From Burkholderiales bacterium (GTDB taxonomy: Bacteria; Pseudomonadota; Gammaproteobacteria; Burkholderiales; Burkholderiaceae_E), in assembly GCA_947487165.1 (NCBI GenBank), contig CANKWX010000009.1:1-64000 (forward strand): 64,000 nt of DNA, read 5' to 3'. Shown piece after piece: positions 16,593-25,720 of the stretch (position 1 is its first letter; every line of letters begins with the position of its first letter). Below the pieces are notes generated by a model. It was not told the origin of the DNA, made no database searches, and saw only the letters and a program-made list of their open reading frames with translations. The position numbers and the translations under genes were made by a program.

Positions 16593-17405
16593 ATGCCGCT
16601 CCCCGATCGCATCAGCGTTCTGATGTATCACGCCGTCGAGAATCGGAGTGTTGATACAGACGCTGATACGCATTACTCAGTGACACCTGACGTTTTCAAC
16701 CAACAGATCGACGCGCTTCGCACGGATGGGTTCGAGTTAATGAGTGTTGCTGCACTGATTGCTGGGAAAGCCTCCGACTCGCCTCCCCCCGAACGCCTCA
16801 ATGGTCAAAAAAAGATCATTGCAATGACTTTCGACGACGGGCACATCAGTAATGGCGATGCCGCTCAGTCTCTCGCCGATCGCCAAGCCAGCGCCGACTT
16901 CTTTGTCAATCCGACCGACGTCGGTTCGCGCCATAGGCTCTCATGGAGTGCGCTGGCCGATATGGCGAGAATCGGAATGTCGATTCAGTCGCATGGCTTC
17001 ACCCATGAGCATCTTGACGCCATGAGCCCCGAGGGGGTCTGGAACAGCCTGACGCGATCACGCTCCACAATTGAAGATCGACTTGGCTTGGCGGTCACAC
17101 TCTTCGCGCCCCCTGGTGGTCGCATGCCGCCAGGGTTGCAAGCCACGGCCCGCAAGGCCGGCTATACCCAGGTCTGCTCATCACGCCCGGGAGCATGGCA
17201 TACCGCTGCATCCGAAGACGATGTGCCGAGATTTGCAGTGCTTGAGTCAACGCAACTTGCACTGATTCGTCGATGGGCTGCGCATCACAAGGTCGATCTG
17301 GCGCTTGCCAGTGCCCGATATCAGGCGTTGCGAACGCTCAAAAGCATAATGGGTCCTGCAGGCTATGAGCGCCTGCGGCTCACGCTGATTGGCAAGGGCG
17401 AATGA
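16593..17405 (+). CDS. Polysaccharide deacetylase (NodB domain)
   Basis: A 270-residue carbohydrate esterase family 4 protein. Motif 1 is MTFDDG (catalytic and metal Asp), motif 2 SHGFTHEHL (two metal His), motif 3 FAPPGGRM. It starts directly with SVLMYHAVE and has no signal peptide, so it would act in the cytoplasm or on an inner-leaflet lipid-linked sugar. It expects N-acetylated sugars as substrate. The usual exosortase-A deacetylase carries an extra DUF3473 region; this one does not show it and may be a replacement or a second type. Confidence 0.87.
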   Translation: MPLPDRISVLMYHAVENRSVDTDADTHYSVTPDVFNQQIDALRTDGFELMSVAALIAGKASDSPPPERLNGQKKIIAMTFDDGHISNGDAAQSLADRQASADFFVNPTDVGSRHRLSWSALADMARIGMSIQSHGFTHEHLDAMSPEGVWNSLTRSRSTIEDRLGLAVTLFAPPGGRMPPGLQATARKAGYTQVCSSRPGAWHTAASEDDVPRFAVLESTQLALIRRWAAHHKVDLALASARYQALRTLKSIMGPAGYERLRLTLIGKGE

Positions 17406-17420
17406 GGCAGCCCCCAAGTC

Positions 17421-18626
17421 ATGACTGAGGCGCCGATGAGTTCGATGACCAGTCAGGTCGTTCTGCAAACGCTGTTCTGGATCAGCGCTGCATTCATCGT
17501 TTATACCTATCTCGGCTATCCGCTTTTGCTGCGTATTTTGGCAAACCGCGCGCCACGTCGGGAGGGAGTCTTTAACCAACACAGCAGCGTTCCCTTGGAT
17601 GGCGCGCTCGATGAGCCCGAGGCGGTCATCATCATCGTTGCGTACAACGAAGCAGCCAGAATCCAATCCAAGATTGATAGCTGTCTTGCGCAGGACTATC
17701 CGCCCTCTAGGCTCAGGGTGCTGATCGTCTCGGATGGTTCAACTGATGAGATGGTCAACATCATTCGTGCGATGGGCGATCCCCGGGTAGCAGTCCTTCC
17801 ATTCACAGAGCGACGCGGAAAGGCGGCCTGCCTCAATGACGCGGTGGCTTCAGTGGATGAGCCGGTGATCGTGATGAATGACGCCCGCCAGATGCTTCAT
17901 CCACAGGCCGTGCGAAATCTCGCAAGGCACTTCGGCGACTCCCAGGTCGGTGCGGTCAGCGGTGAACTGGTGTTTCGGCTCGATGATGCCAGTGCATTCG
18001 GCGAAGGAGTCGATGCCTATTGGCGCTACGAAAAAGCCATCAGGCGGCTCGAAGGGCGTATCGATTCGGTAGTCGGCGTGACTGGCGCGATCTATGCACT
18101 GCGTCGCAGCCTTTATCAGCCGATTCCGCCTGAGACGGTGCTCGACGACGTGCTTATCCCGATGAATGTCGTCATGCAGGGCTCGCGGGTGCTTTTCGAA
18201 AGCGACGCAATCGCCTATGACCGCCCGTCGCAGGATGTGGCCAGCGAAAAGCGCCGCAAGGTTCGTACTTTGGCCGGCAATTTTCAGCTGATGACCGCCC
18301 ATCCGAAGGTTCTGGACCCGCGAGTAAACCGCCTGTTTCTACAGTTCATTTCGCACAAAAGCGCTAGGCTGATCGCACCCTTTGCAATGATGGTGGCATT
18401 GATTTCCTGTGCGTTGCTCGCTCCGAGTAGTGCGTTTTATCTGCTGTTACTGGTGGCGCAGCTGGTGATTTACGCGATGCCAGCCATTGGTCAGCTTTGG
18501 CCTGGTGTCGCGCGGACCTTCCCTGTACGTGTGGTGAGTGCATTCGTTGCGCTCAACTGGTTCGTGGTTCTCGGCCTTTACGAGTTCCTGACCAATCGCA
18601 ACCTGCATGTATGGCGAACGCGATAG
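17421..18626 (+). CDS. Membrane GT2 glycosyltransferase
   Basis: A 401-residue processive-type family 2 glycosyltransferase. A membrane helix at about 15-35 is followed by the GT-A domain: IIIVAYNEAARI, LIVSDGSTDE, VIVMNDAR (metal site region), GVTGAIYALRR, VLDDVLIP and RRKVRTLAGNFQ, and then three C-terminal helices (about 305-390). It resembles hyaluronan/cellulose-synthase-like enzymes that keep the catalytic domain at the inner face. An internal ATG (17436) is an alternative start. It overlaps the next gene by 16 bases. Confidence 0.88.
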   Translation: MTEAPMSSMTSQVVLQTLFWISAAFIVYTYLGYPLLLRILANRAPRREGVFNQHSSVPLDGALDEPEAVIIIVAYNEAARIQSKIDSCLAQDYPPSRLRVLIVSDGSTDEMVNIIRAMGDPRVAVLPFTERRGKAACLNDAVASVDEPVIVMNDARQMLHPQAVRNLARHFGDSQVGAVSGELVFRLDDASAFGEGVDAYWRYEKAIRRLEGRIDSVVGVTGAIYALRRSLYQPIPPETVLDDVLIPMNVVMQGSRVLFESDAIAYDRPSQDVASEKRRKVRTLAGNFQLMTAHPKVLDPRVNRLFLQFISHKSARLIAPFAMMVALISCALLAPSSAFYLLLLVAQLVIYAMPAIGQLWPGVARTFPVRVVSAFVALNWFVVLGLYEFLTNRNLHVWRTR

Positions 18627-19759
18627 GCCCCGCGCGAGTGCTGCACCTGAGGTCAAGCGCCGGCCTTTATGGCGCCGAGCACATGATCCTTAATCTGATG
18701 CCCCGCCTGACGGACCTCGGAATCACGACCGAACTCGGATGCTTGCAAAATCAGCATCTGGCAGAGCAGTCCTTACATGACGAAGCCGTAGCCAGAGGTC
18801 TGACCAGCCATCTGATCGAATGCGCCGGCAAGCTTGACCTGAATACAGCGCAGGCGATCAAGCGATGTGTCAAGCATCGGGGCATCAACCTGATGCATGT
18901 GCATGACTACAAGAGCGCCTTCTATACTTGGGTGGCCCGCAGAAAAATCAGCGCGCCGCTGGTCGTAACGTCGCACGGACAATTTGCCGACTCCCGAGCT
19001 GTCAGGCTGTATAACCGCATCGAAATCGCTCTGATGCGGCGCGCCGATATCGTCTGCATCGTTGCTGAGTCGATGCGCAATTCGCTGCTCACATCGGGCA
19101 TCGCACCCGATCGCATTCACTTGATCCCCAATGGCATTGATATCGATCGCTTCACGCCAGGCGATGCAAGTGACGTCCGAGCCGAACTCGGTATTGGGCC
19201 GGAAGAAGTGGTCTTCGGTACTGCAATGCGCCTGACCGAGGTCAAGAATCCACTCGGGCTGGTTGAGGCCTTTGCCGTGCGCGCCTCCGGCAAGCTAGCG
19301 CCCGCGAGACTGGTGGTGGCAGGCGACGGACCACTGCGAGAGGCCGTTAGTTCTCGAGTCGAACAACTGGGCCTTGGCTCGCAGGTTTTGCTGCTCGGGG
19401 CAAGAACTGATCTGGAGCGTCTCTATCGATGTTTCGATGCCTTCGTACTGCCTTCTCACTCCGAGGGGCTGCCGTTAGCCCTGCTCGAGGCGATGGCCTC
19501 CGGCGTTCAAGTTGTCGCGAGCGCAGTCGGCGAAATACCGACCGTTCTTGCGGGCCTGCCAGCCAGCCTCGTACCGCGAGGCGATGCCCGCTCTCTGAGC
19601 GAAGCGCTGTGCAGCGTCACCCGTAGTCCACAGGTCGGACATCAGATGCGAGGCCGGATCGCTGCACGCTATTCGTCTCGAAGCATGGCACAGCGTTATG
19701 CCGACATTTATCGGCAACTGCTCGAGGAACACCCTGCCCACACGATGCAAACCCACTGA
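18611..19759 (+). CDS. GT4 glycosyltransferase (GT-B fold)
   Basis: A 382-residue enzyme with the GT-B two-domain pattern: an N-terminal acceptor domain (VLHLRSSAGLYGAEHMI), and a C-terminal nucleotide-sugar domain with HLIPNGIDIDRF, RLTEVKNPLGLVEAF, LVVAGDGPL and the EX7E region HSEGLPLALLEAMASG. The ATG at 18611 lies inside the end of the preceding gene, which implies coupling; longer in-frame openings upstream only cover the overlapped gene. It probably corresponds to the exosortase-linked sugar transferase 2 type (TIGR03088), from memory. The sugar it transfers cannot be told from sequence. Confidence 0.88.
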   Translation: MANAIGPARVLHLRSSAGLYGAEHMILNLMPRLTDLGITTELGCLQNQHLAEQSLHDEAVARGLTSHLIECAGKLDLNTAQAIKRCVKHRGINLMHVHDYKSAFYTWVARRKISAPLVVTSHGQFADSRAVRLYNRIEIALMRRADIVCIVAESMRNSLLTSGIAPDRIHLIPNGIDIDRFTPGDASDVRAELGIGPEEVVFGTAMRLTEVKNPLGLVEAFAVRASGKLAPARLVVAGDGPLREAVSSRVEQLGLGSQVLLLGARTDLERLYRCFDAFVLPSHSEGLPLALLEAMASGVQVVASAVGEIPTVLAGLPASLVPRGDARSLSEALCSVTRSPQVGHQMRGRIAARYSSRSMAQRYADIYRQLLEEHPAHTMQTH

Positions 19760-19762
19760 CCG

Positions 19763-20971
19763 ATGAAGATTCTCGCAGTTACCACCAAGAGCCCTTATCC
19801 ACTCAACGAAGGCCGCGCACTGCGCACCTACAACCTGCTTAAGCAGTTGGCACGACTACACGAAGTGCATCTGGTCTCCTTCGTCCAAAGCCGCGAAGAG
19901 ATCGACGGGCTGAAGGTAATGAATGAGTTCTGCGGACTTGTTGAAGCTGAGCCGCTCTACTTGAACTTTTTGCCGCTTCGCATCGCGCTTGATGTACTGC
20001 GCGAGCCATTCAGCGAGGCACCGCTGGCGGTGACGAAATACGCCACCTCAGGCATGCGTCGGCGCATCAAGCGACTGATGGACGAGCATCACTACGACAT
20101 CCTGCACCTCGACATGCTGCACCTGGGCGAATACCTTCCGATGGGCGGTCGGGCGATCACGGTCATGGGTCAGCACAATGTCGAGTCAATTCTGCTTGAG
20201 CGACGGGCCGAACGCGAGACCAGGCACCTGCAGGGTCTCTATCTGCGCTATCAGGCGCGCAAACTTGCCCGTTATGAAGCCGAAGTCTGTCGACTGGCCG
20301 ATCGAGTCATCGCCGTCTCGGAAATTGACGCCGATGAATTGGCCCGAATGACAGACCGTCAAGATATTGCGACCATTCCGAATGGTGTCGATACATCGTT
20401 CTTCGAGGATTACAGTGGCGCCACGGTCAAACCAGCAAGCCTGATTTTCGTCGGTGGCTTCACATGGTTTCCCAACCTCGACGGCATCGAGTTTTTTTGC
20501 GACGAAATATTGCCGCGTATTGCAGAGAAGATTCCCGAAGTGTCGCTGACGGTCATCGGCCAGAACCCTGACAATGCAAAAACCCGTGCCATTGCGGCCA
20601 ATCCAAGAGTCAAGGTCGCAGGCCGTGTCGAAGACATCCGCCCCTTCGTTGCAGAGGCCGCTGTATTCATCGTGCCGCTGCGAATCGGTGGCGGCACCAG
20701 ACTGAAGATCCTCGATGCCCTGTCAATGGGCAAAGCGATTGTCTCGACCAGCATCGGATGTGAAGGGCTGGCTGTTGAAGACGGCAAAAGCATTCTGACC
20801 GGCGATTCGGCAGAAGCCTTCGCAAATAGCGTCGTGAAAGTTTTGAGGGATCCTGAACTGGGGCGCCACCTCGGCGAGGAGGGTCGACAACTCGTCAAGT
20901 CTGTCTATGACTGGGAAGTCATCGGGGAGAAACTGGGAAATATCTACAAACCACATTCTTTTAATAGCTAA
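19763..20971 (+). CDS. GT4-like glycosyltransferase (XrtA-associated type 1)
   Basis: A 402-residue GT-B enzyme. N-terminal: ILAVTTKSPYPLNEGRALRTYNLL and HNVESILLERRA. C-terminal: TIPNGVDTSFF, LIFVGGFTWFPNLDGIEFF, and FIVPLRIGGGTRLKILDALSMGKAIVS around the acidic catalytic loop. This pattern fits the exosortase-associated sugar transferase 1 group (TIGR03087). Three bases separate it from the upstream gene. It is the last high-GC gene of the + strand operon; base use shifts sharply to AT from here on. Confidence 0.87.
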   Translation: MKILAVTTKSPYPLNEGRALRTYNLLKQLARLHEVHLVSFVQSREEIDGLKVMNEFCGLVEAEPLYLNFLPLRIALDVLREPFSEAPLAVTKYATSGMRRRIKRLMDEHHYDILHLDMLHLGEYLPMGGRAITVMGQHNVESILLERRAERETRHLQGLYLRYQARKLARYEAEVCRLADRVIAVSEIDADELARMTDRQDIATIPNGVDTSFFEDYSGATVKPASLIFVGGFTWFPNLDGIEFFCDEILPRIAEKIPEVSLTVIGQNPDNAKTRAIAANPRVKVAGRVEDIRPFVAEAAVFIVPLRIGGGTRLKILDALSMGKAIVSTSIGCEGLAVEDGKSILTGDSAEAFANSVVKVLRDPELGRHLGEEGRQLVKSVYDWEVIGEKLGNIYKPHSFNS

Positions 20972-21010
20972 CAGTCATTAATTGCGATTCAAACCTGGAA
21001 AGAGACCCAT

Positions 21011-21808
21011 ATGGACGGAATCTTGGGCAACCATCACAAAAAAAATCGAGGGATAATCAGAGGCGAGATAGCAAAACTGCTATTAAAAAAATTTACACCT
21101 CGCGACACCCCAGCATCCGAAACAGCACTTTTCCCAGAAGCAGAGATATTAAGTAATTTAATTGTGTGCTTCGGAACGGGATTTCCTGAAACGGTCAAAA
21201 ACAAATCGATTATTGACTTTGGATGTGGACTAGGGAGAGAGTCGGTAGCGATAGCCAGACTTGGTGCAAAATCCGTACACGGACTCGAAATCAGTCAGGA
21301 AAAAATATCGCAGGCAGGCAATTTGGCACACAAATTCGGGGTAGCCGATAAATGCTTTTTCTCGGATTCGACCAAAGAGAAAGTTGATCTCATTATCAGC
21401 AAGGACGCATTCGAGCACTTCAGAGAACCCGGCTCCATTCTCGACCTGATGGCAGGGATGCTTAAACCGCAGGGCAGAATATTAGTTTCTTTCGGGCCCA
21501 CATGGTATCACCCATACGGCGGGCATTTGTTCTCCTTCTTTCCCTGGTCTCACCTTCTCTTTTCTGAGAAAGACTTGATTGAGTGGCGCGCTCAGTTTAG
21601 AAATGATGGCGCCACCCGATTTTCGGAAGTTGAGGGCGGACTCAATCAGCTTACGATTTCGAGTTTTAAAGAACTGGTTTCCAGTAGCCGTTGCAAAATA
21701 GAACGTATTGATACAATACCTATACGGGGGCTATCTATCTTCAGATCGAAAGCATTACAGGAATTTGGATCTTCGCTAGTTCGATGCGAATTATCATTAC
21801 ACACATAA
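21011..21808 (+). CDS. Class I SAM-dependent methyltransferase
   Basis: A 265-residue protein with motif I IDFGCGLGRES, the acidic end of strand 2 (VHGLEISQEK), and DLIISKDAFEHF (post-motif). A C-terminal aromatic region WYHPYGGHLFSFFPW is common in sugar or lipid-linked methyltransferases of polysaccharide loci. AAAGAGA precedes the ATG. Codon use is AT-rich, unlike the preceding glycosyltransferase genes. Likely it methylates a sugar of the repeat unit or caps the chain; the target is unknown. Confidence 0.8.
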   Translation: MDGILGNHHKKNRGIIRGEIAKLLLKKFTPRDTPASETALFPEAEILSNLIVCFGTGFPETVKNKSIIDFGCGLGRESVAIARLGAKSVHGLEISQEKISQAGNLAHKFGVADKCFFSDSTKEKVDLIISKDAFEHFREPGSILDLMAGMLKPQGRILVSFGPTWYHPYGGHLFSFFPWSHLLFSEKDLIEWRAQFRNDGATRFSEVEGGLNQLTISSFKELVSSSRCKIERIDTIPIRGLSIFRSKALQEFGSSLVRCELSLHT

Positions 21809-22140
21809 GACTCGAAAACCTTATTTGCGCCGCACAAAAAATGAAATCAACAATATAATAATTAAAATTTTATATTATTCAGGCTAGCAAAATAGCCCAA
21901 TGCAAGACAAGCAAATAATATAAGCACCCCACTAATTAACCCGCCCAATCGATAGGTTCAGGCTCATAGGTGAGTTTTCTGGGTCGCCTCGTTTGCTCGA
22001 CCAATGAAGACTGCTGAACTACACGGAGCGTTATTTTGGAATTGACTAATGAGTCCGTCCTGAACAACTGCGAGTTCAGCCGACCGTCATTTAATGAGCG
22101 CCGTGATTCGTCGCTCTGTAGCCGGTGATTACCCAAACGA
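21809..22140. other. Intergenic, no gene recognised
   Basis: AT-rich in the first half, with an imperfect AT palindrome near 21852-21876 (AATATAA against TTATATT) that could form a weak hairpin behind the methyltransferase gene. The second half (22000-22140) has higher GC and may be an unrecognised part of the adjoining insertion-sequence remnant. No supported reading frame. Confidence 0.5.
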
Positions 22141-23080
22141 TGAACTTAAAAAGAAGCCGCAGCTTCTTCGGCAGCAGAGTGATGTGTGGCCGGAACTGCA
22201 CAGCGCAGCGTGTAACAGATCGCCCGACGCAACTTTTAGCGGATTGCGTCCGAGTTGCGGTCTGACTCCATGTGACCGATGGTTGGCTCGATTGCGCCGC
22301 GTCTTTTGATCATCGCTCGCAGCGATTGGCTAGTCCGCGCCTCAGTCCTGATCCTAGGATTCGAATGCTCTCGAGTTCGGCTCCCTTGCAATCGCGATCC
22401 ACGATTACGGTGGCGGTGGGCGGTCAGCAAGAAGCTGACCTGCTCGATCGCCTCTTCGAGCATGTGGCCGCCTTAGGGCTTGCCTAGCATCGAGCGCAAG
22501 CCCACAACGAGGCCATCCTTGAGCATGGTCGCCTTAACGCCGATTTCATACGAGGCTCGGGCCCTGTCCTTTAGATGCGCTCGACTTCCGGAGCATGCAG
22601 GGAACACAGCGAGTATTTATCTTTGGTGGTCTACGTGAGAATCCGGTTAACCCTGAGCATCAGGCATTTGGCTGACTCCTGGCTGCCTTGAGCAGACCGA
22701 GCTTGCGACCTTGATCTGCCCTTATCGTGGCGGTCAGCATCATCTCGACACCCCCCTCGCCAATGCGCTTTCCCCATCGTGTCAGGCTAGACGGGTCAAT
22801 CGGCGACTCGATTTGCACATATGTCTCGCAGGTGAAGAACTGCCAATCAGGGTTCTCGACCTATGTATTGGCGGCGATCTTATCGGGCTAGTCATTCGCA
22901 TGCTGCAGATACAGCAGCACCGTCACCGGCTAGGCGGCAACGCGGACCTGCCTGTCGTTCTCGAAAGGTGCACCGAGAAAGGCCGCTCAATCTCTGACCA
23001 GTCAATCAAATCACACAGCAGCACCAGCTCGTGCTTGAGGTCGCAGCGCTCCGCCAAGGGATAGCGATACAAATCTCTGG
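22141..23080 (-). pseudogene. Decayed IS5-family transposase
   Basis: Minus-strand pieces in shifting frames recreate an IS5-type transposase: KHELVLLCDLIDW near 23040, LLYLQHAND, NPDWQFFTCETYVQIESP then DPSSLTRWGKRIGE near 22780-22860, YSLCSLHAPEVE and DGLVVGLRSMLGKP near 22500-22610, MLEEAIEQVSFLLT near 22430, MIKRRGAIEPTIGHM near 22280, and LLPKKLRLLFKF at the end. Several stops and frameshifts interrupt it, and the span (about 940 bp) is shorter than a full gene (about 1.3 kb), so an internal piece is lost. It cannot be active. Terminal inverted repeats were not found. Confidence 0.85.
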
Positions 23081-23584
23081 ACTGGGGTTTTCGACTTAGG
23101 ACACATTAAAAGCCTCACGTAATTTTCAGAAAACAGGTTTCATTAAGACCCTACAGATTGCACGAAACCTATTTGAGTGGAAACCCGCATTGATGGGTGA
23201 ACTTCGGGCTGTTCAGGGCGAACGAGATAAAATCAGCGCCACGCTGAAAAAATGCTGAGGCCATAACGCTTTTCCCAACCTCGATAACTTCAAAAGCAAA
23301 TCATAGTCATAAGGATTGTTGAACAAATCCTTTGGAAAATTGAAGCGTTGACACCTACCGTTCATCCTAGTCCTACAGCCACAGGTCGTAAAGCCCACCA
23401 TCCTGGCTAAAGCAAAAAAATCCCCTGCCGATACAGCGCAAGAGCACCGACGAACCGTGAGTTCTCTCACTGAAGAAGCACCAACAGGCTCAAAGTCTGC
23501 TTCGCACTTCAACGGGAGGATTGCTGTCGGATATGCGACATGGCAATTTTCTCTTGCATGACGCTGAGATAACCAGGAGTTTCA
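23081..23584. other. Intergenic, no gene recognised
   Basis: About 500 bases without a recognisable gene. A 99-codon minus-strand opening (23213-23512) has no family features. The last 15 bases hold a good ribosome site (CAGGAG) for the lipoprotein gene at 23585. A promoter for that gene should lie here but none stands out. Confidence 0.5.
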
Positions 23585-25588
23585 ATGTTAGCGATTCTGG
23601 GAACCAAAAAGATTCGATCTATCACTTACTGTTACACGTTAAGCGTAGCCATTGCCGGTTGCGGCGGAATAGCCAATACCGCAGGGGATAAATTGTCACC
23701 ACAGCTATCCGATGTAACAAGTAGCGCCAGCACAGTAGCTAAGATTGCATCGCTAGACCAATCCCCTGATATTTCGACAGAAAGCCAAACAAAGTCAACA
23801 GTACAAACAGCGTCTGCAGCAGAGGCACAGGTCAGCACTGAAAATGCGCTAATAAATAACGAAACGGCGAATCCAAGCAAGCCCTCAACTATACCTACGG
23901 TAGTAGTCGACAGTGTCAAATTAACAACCACCCCAAAACTCATCAATATACCGCCCAACAACTACGGAACCACTTATTATGTAAGAACAGATGGCGGTGA
24001 TTCGACGAAATGCAATGGAAAATTCAATATCGCACTAACTGACGCAAGCGGCGTGAATTGCGCATGGTCGCACATTAGCTACGCCCTTCCTTCTGGCGGC
24101 GCCGCAAGGATATCTGGAGGCGATACTTTAGTAATTGGCAACGGAACCTATATGATTGGGTACGGCATGCCGGGAACAAATGGATGCTCAACCTCTTACC
24201 CGTATGATTGCAAATTACTGCCTATTCCTTCCGGCACTAGCCCAACTCAACCAACACGAATTGTTGGAGCAGAGTTCGCAAGCGGATGCAAGAATAAACC
24301 CCAGCTATGGGGAACTGAGAGGGTAAGTAGCATTTTGGATTTGAATAATTCAAATAATGTAGAAATTCAATGTCTCGAGATTACCGATCACTCAAACTGC
24401 AATGGTTGGGGGGCTTCATACAACGATGCAACTTTGTATTGCAGGAATACTGCGAAATATCCTAATGGGACTTACGGTGATGTCGGAATTGTTGCCTCAA
24501 ACTCTAGCAATGTACTTCTGCAGAATCTTGATATTCACGGAATGGCATACTATGGCATAAATGCCGCTGGACTTACAAACTGGACAATGAATTATGTTCG
24601 CCTCGCCCTGAATGGTGGAGGCGGATGGGGCGGAACTTACGGTTCGTTCACCCAGATGTATGGAACAATCACCATGTCCAATATGATCGTTGAATGGAAC
24701 GGGTGCTCAGATAATTACCCTTACTCTGATACACCTTACGCCTGCGCGGACCAAAATGGAGCTGGCTACGGAGACGGGATAGGTTTAGACCGAACAGGCG
24801 GAGATTTTATAATTACAGACTCGATTTTCCGAAATAATATCCAAGATGGCCTCGACATGCTTTACCATACTGAAGGCGGAAGCGTAATAATTAATAGAGT
24901 CTGGGCAGAAGGAAATATGGGTAACCAGCTTAAAGTGGGCGGCGCAGTTATCCTGACAAACTCTGTCGCTGTCGGAAACTGTAGCTTTATAGCAAAAAAA
25001 GCTAACATCCCGCACACCTCCCCTTCAACCGGTCTTATGCCATGCAGGGCAGTGGGGGATACTATAGCTCTAGCTTTGATTGATCGTTCATCGGGGACTA
25101 ACAGGGGCACTACAGGTTATTTAGTCAACAACACAATCACAGGGGGCGGTAATGTCATGGTCGTCGCGGGCACGACGTTTGAAACCACTACCAATCCGTC
25201 TCTTCATATGATCAACAATATTTTGCTCGGAAATGATCAAAATTCGTCTTACGCATACCCAGGTGACACAGCGGCTTATTATGACGCAACAACAGACGTT
25301 CCGACGCTTCCAATTATTTTGACTGCGCTAAACAACATTGTTAATACGACACGTACATCTTCGCCCTGCTTGCCAGGGCAGTCAAACATTTGCAAGCCGG
25401 GCATTTACCCATCCACTTCAATAGTCAGCAACCCCAATCCCAATTCATTTGATCCTCGACTAAAACCCGGTAGTATTGCAGTTAATTCAGGAATAACCGG
25501 CGTAAATGTCCCGGCAAGCGACTTTTTAAATATAAGCCGCCCTCAAGGATCTTCAATTGACATTGGCGCACTCGAACTTCTCCAGTAG
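23585..25588 (+). CDS. Secreted beta-helix lipoprotein, choice-of-anchor Q type end
   Basis: A 667-residue protein. Signal: basic start, hydrophobic core and lipobox AIAGC (Cys near residue 27), so it is probably lipidated and surface or periplasmic. A Ser/Thr/Asn-rich linker follows to about 125. Then comes a right-handed parallel beta-helix region beginning NNYGTTYYVRTDGGDS, with repeated short Asn/Gly strands (NVEIQCLEI, NVLLQNLDIHG, FIITDSIFRNN, VILTNSVAVGN), closing in RPQGSSIDIGALELL, the conserved end of choice-of-anchor Q helices. Known: such folds bind or cleave polysaccharides. Many Cys are present, perhaps as disulphides. There is no PEP-CTERM tail. Decayed insertion sequences lie on both sides, and base use is AT-rich. 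A lyase or glycan-binding role is inferred only. Confidence 0.8.
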   Translation: MLAILGTKKIRSITYCYTLSVAIAGCGGIANTAGDKLSPQLSDVTSSASTVAKIASLDQSPDISTESQTKSTVQTASAAEAQVSTENALINNETANPSKPSTIPTVVVDSVKLTTTPKLINIPPNNYGTTYYVRTDGGDSTKCNGKFNIALTDASGVNCAWSHISYALPSGGAARISGGDTLVIGNGTYMIGYGMPGTNGCSTSYPYDCKLLPIPSGTSPTQPTRIVGAEFASGCKNKPQLWGTERVSSILDLNNSNNVEIQCLEITDHSNCNGWGASYNDATLYCRNTAKYPNGTYGDVGIVASNSSNVLLQNLDIHGMAYYGINAAGLTNWTMNYVRLALNGGGGWGGTYGSFTQMYGTITMSNMIVEWNGCSDNYPYSDTPYACADQNGAGYGDGIGLDRTGGDFIITDSIFRNNIQDGLDMLYHTEGGSVIINRVWAEGNMGNQLKVGGAVILTNSVAVGNCSFIAKKANIPHTSPSTGLMPCRAVGDTIALALIDRSSGTNRGTTGYLVNNTITGGGNVMVVAGTTFETTTNPSLHMINNILLGNDQNSSYAYPGDTAAYYDATTDVPTLPIILTALNNIVNTTRTSSPCLPGQSNICKPGIYPSTSIVSNPNPNSFDPRLKPGSIAVNSGITGVNVPASDFLNISRPQGSSIDIGALELLQ

Positions 25589-25720
25589 AAAACTTCAATT
25601 TAATTATGAAGATCACTTACATCTTGTACCATAAGCTTGAAATTGTACTCGAAGTAGGCCCCCCGAAATTTCAAAGTGCTGAGAAGTAGACATTCATCTA
25701 AAAGAAGGGGCTCTACAGAA

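Noticed and set aside
21852-21876. AT palindrome as terminator of the methyltransferase gene
   Set aside because: Only A-T pairs with a loop of 11 bases and no T-run; too weak to call.
23213-23512. 99-codon minus-strand opening upstream of the beta-helix gene
   Set aside because: No recognisable motif and no ribosome site; region likely non-coding debris.
25540-25588. Possible PEP-CTERM tail on the beta-helix lipoprotein
   Set aside because: The end reads IDIGALELLQ, with no Pro-Glu-Pro, transmembrane helix or Arg cluster.
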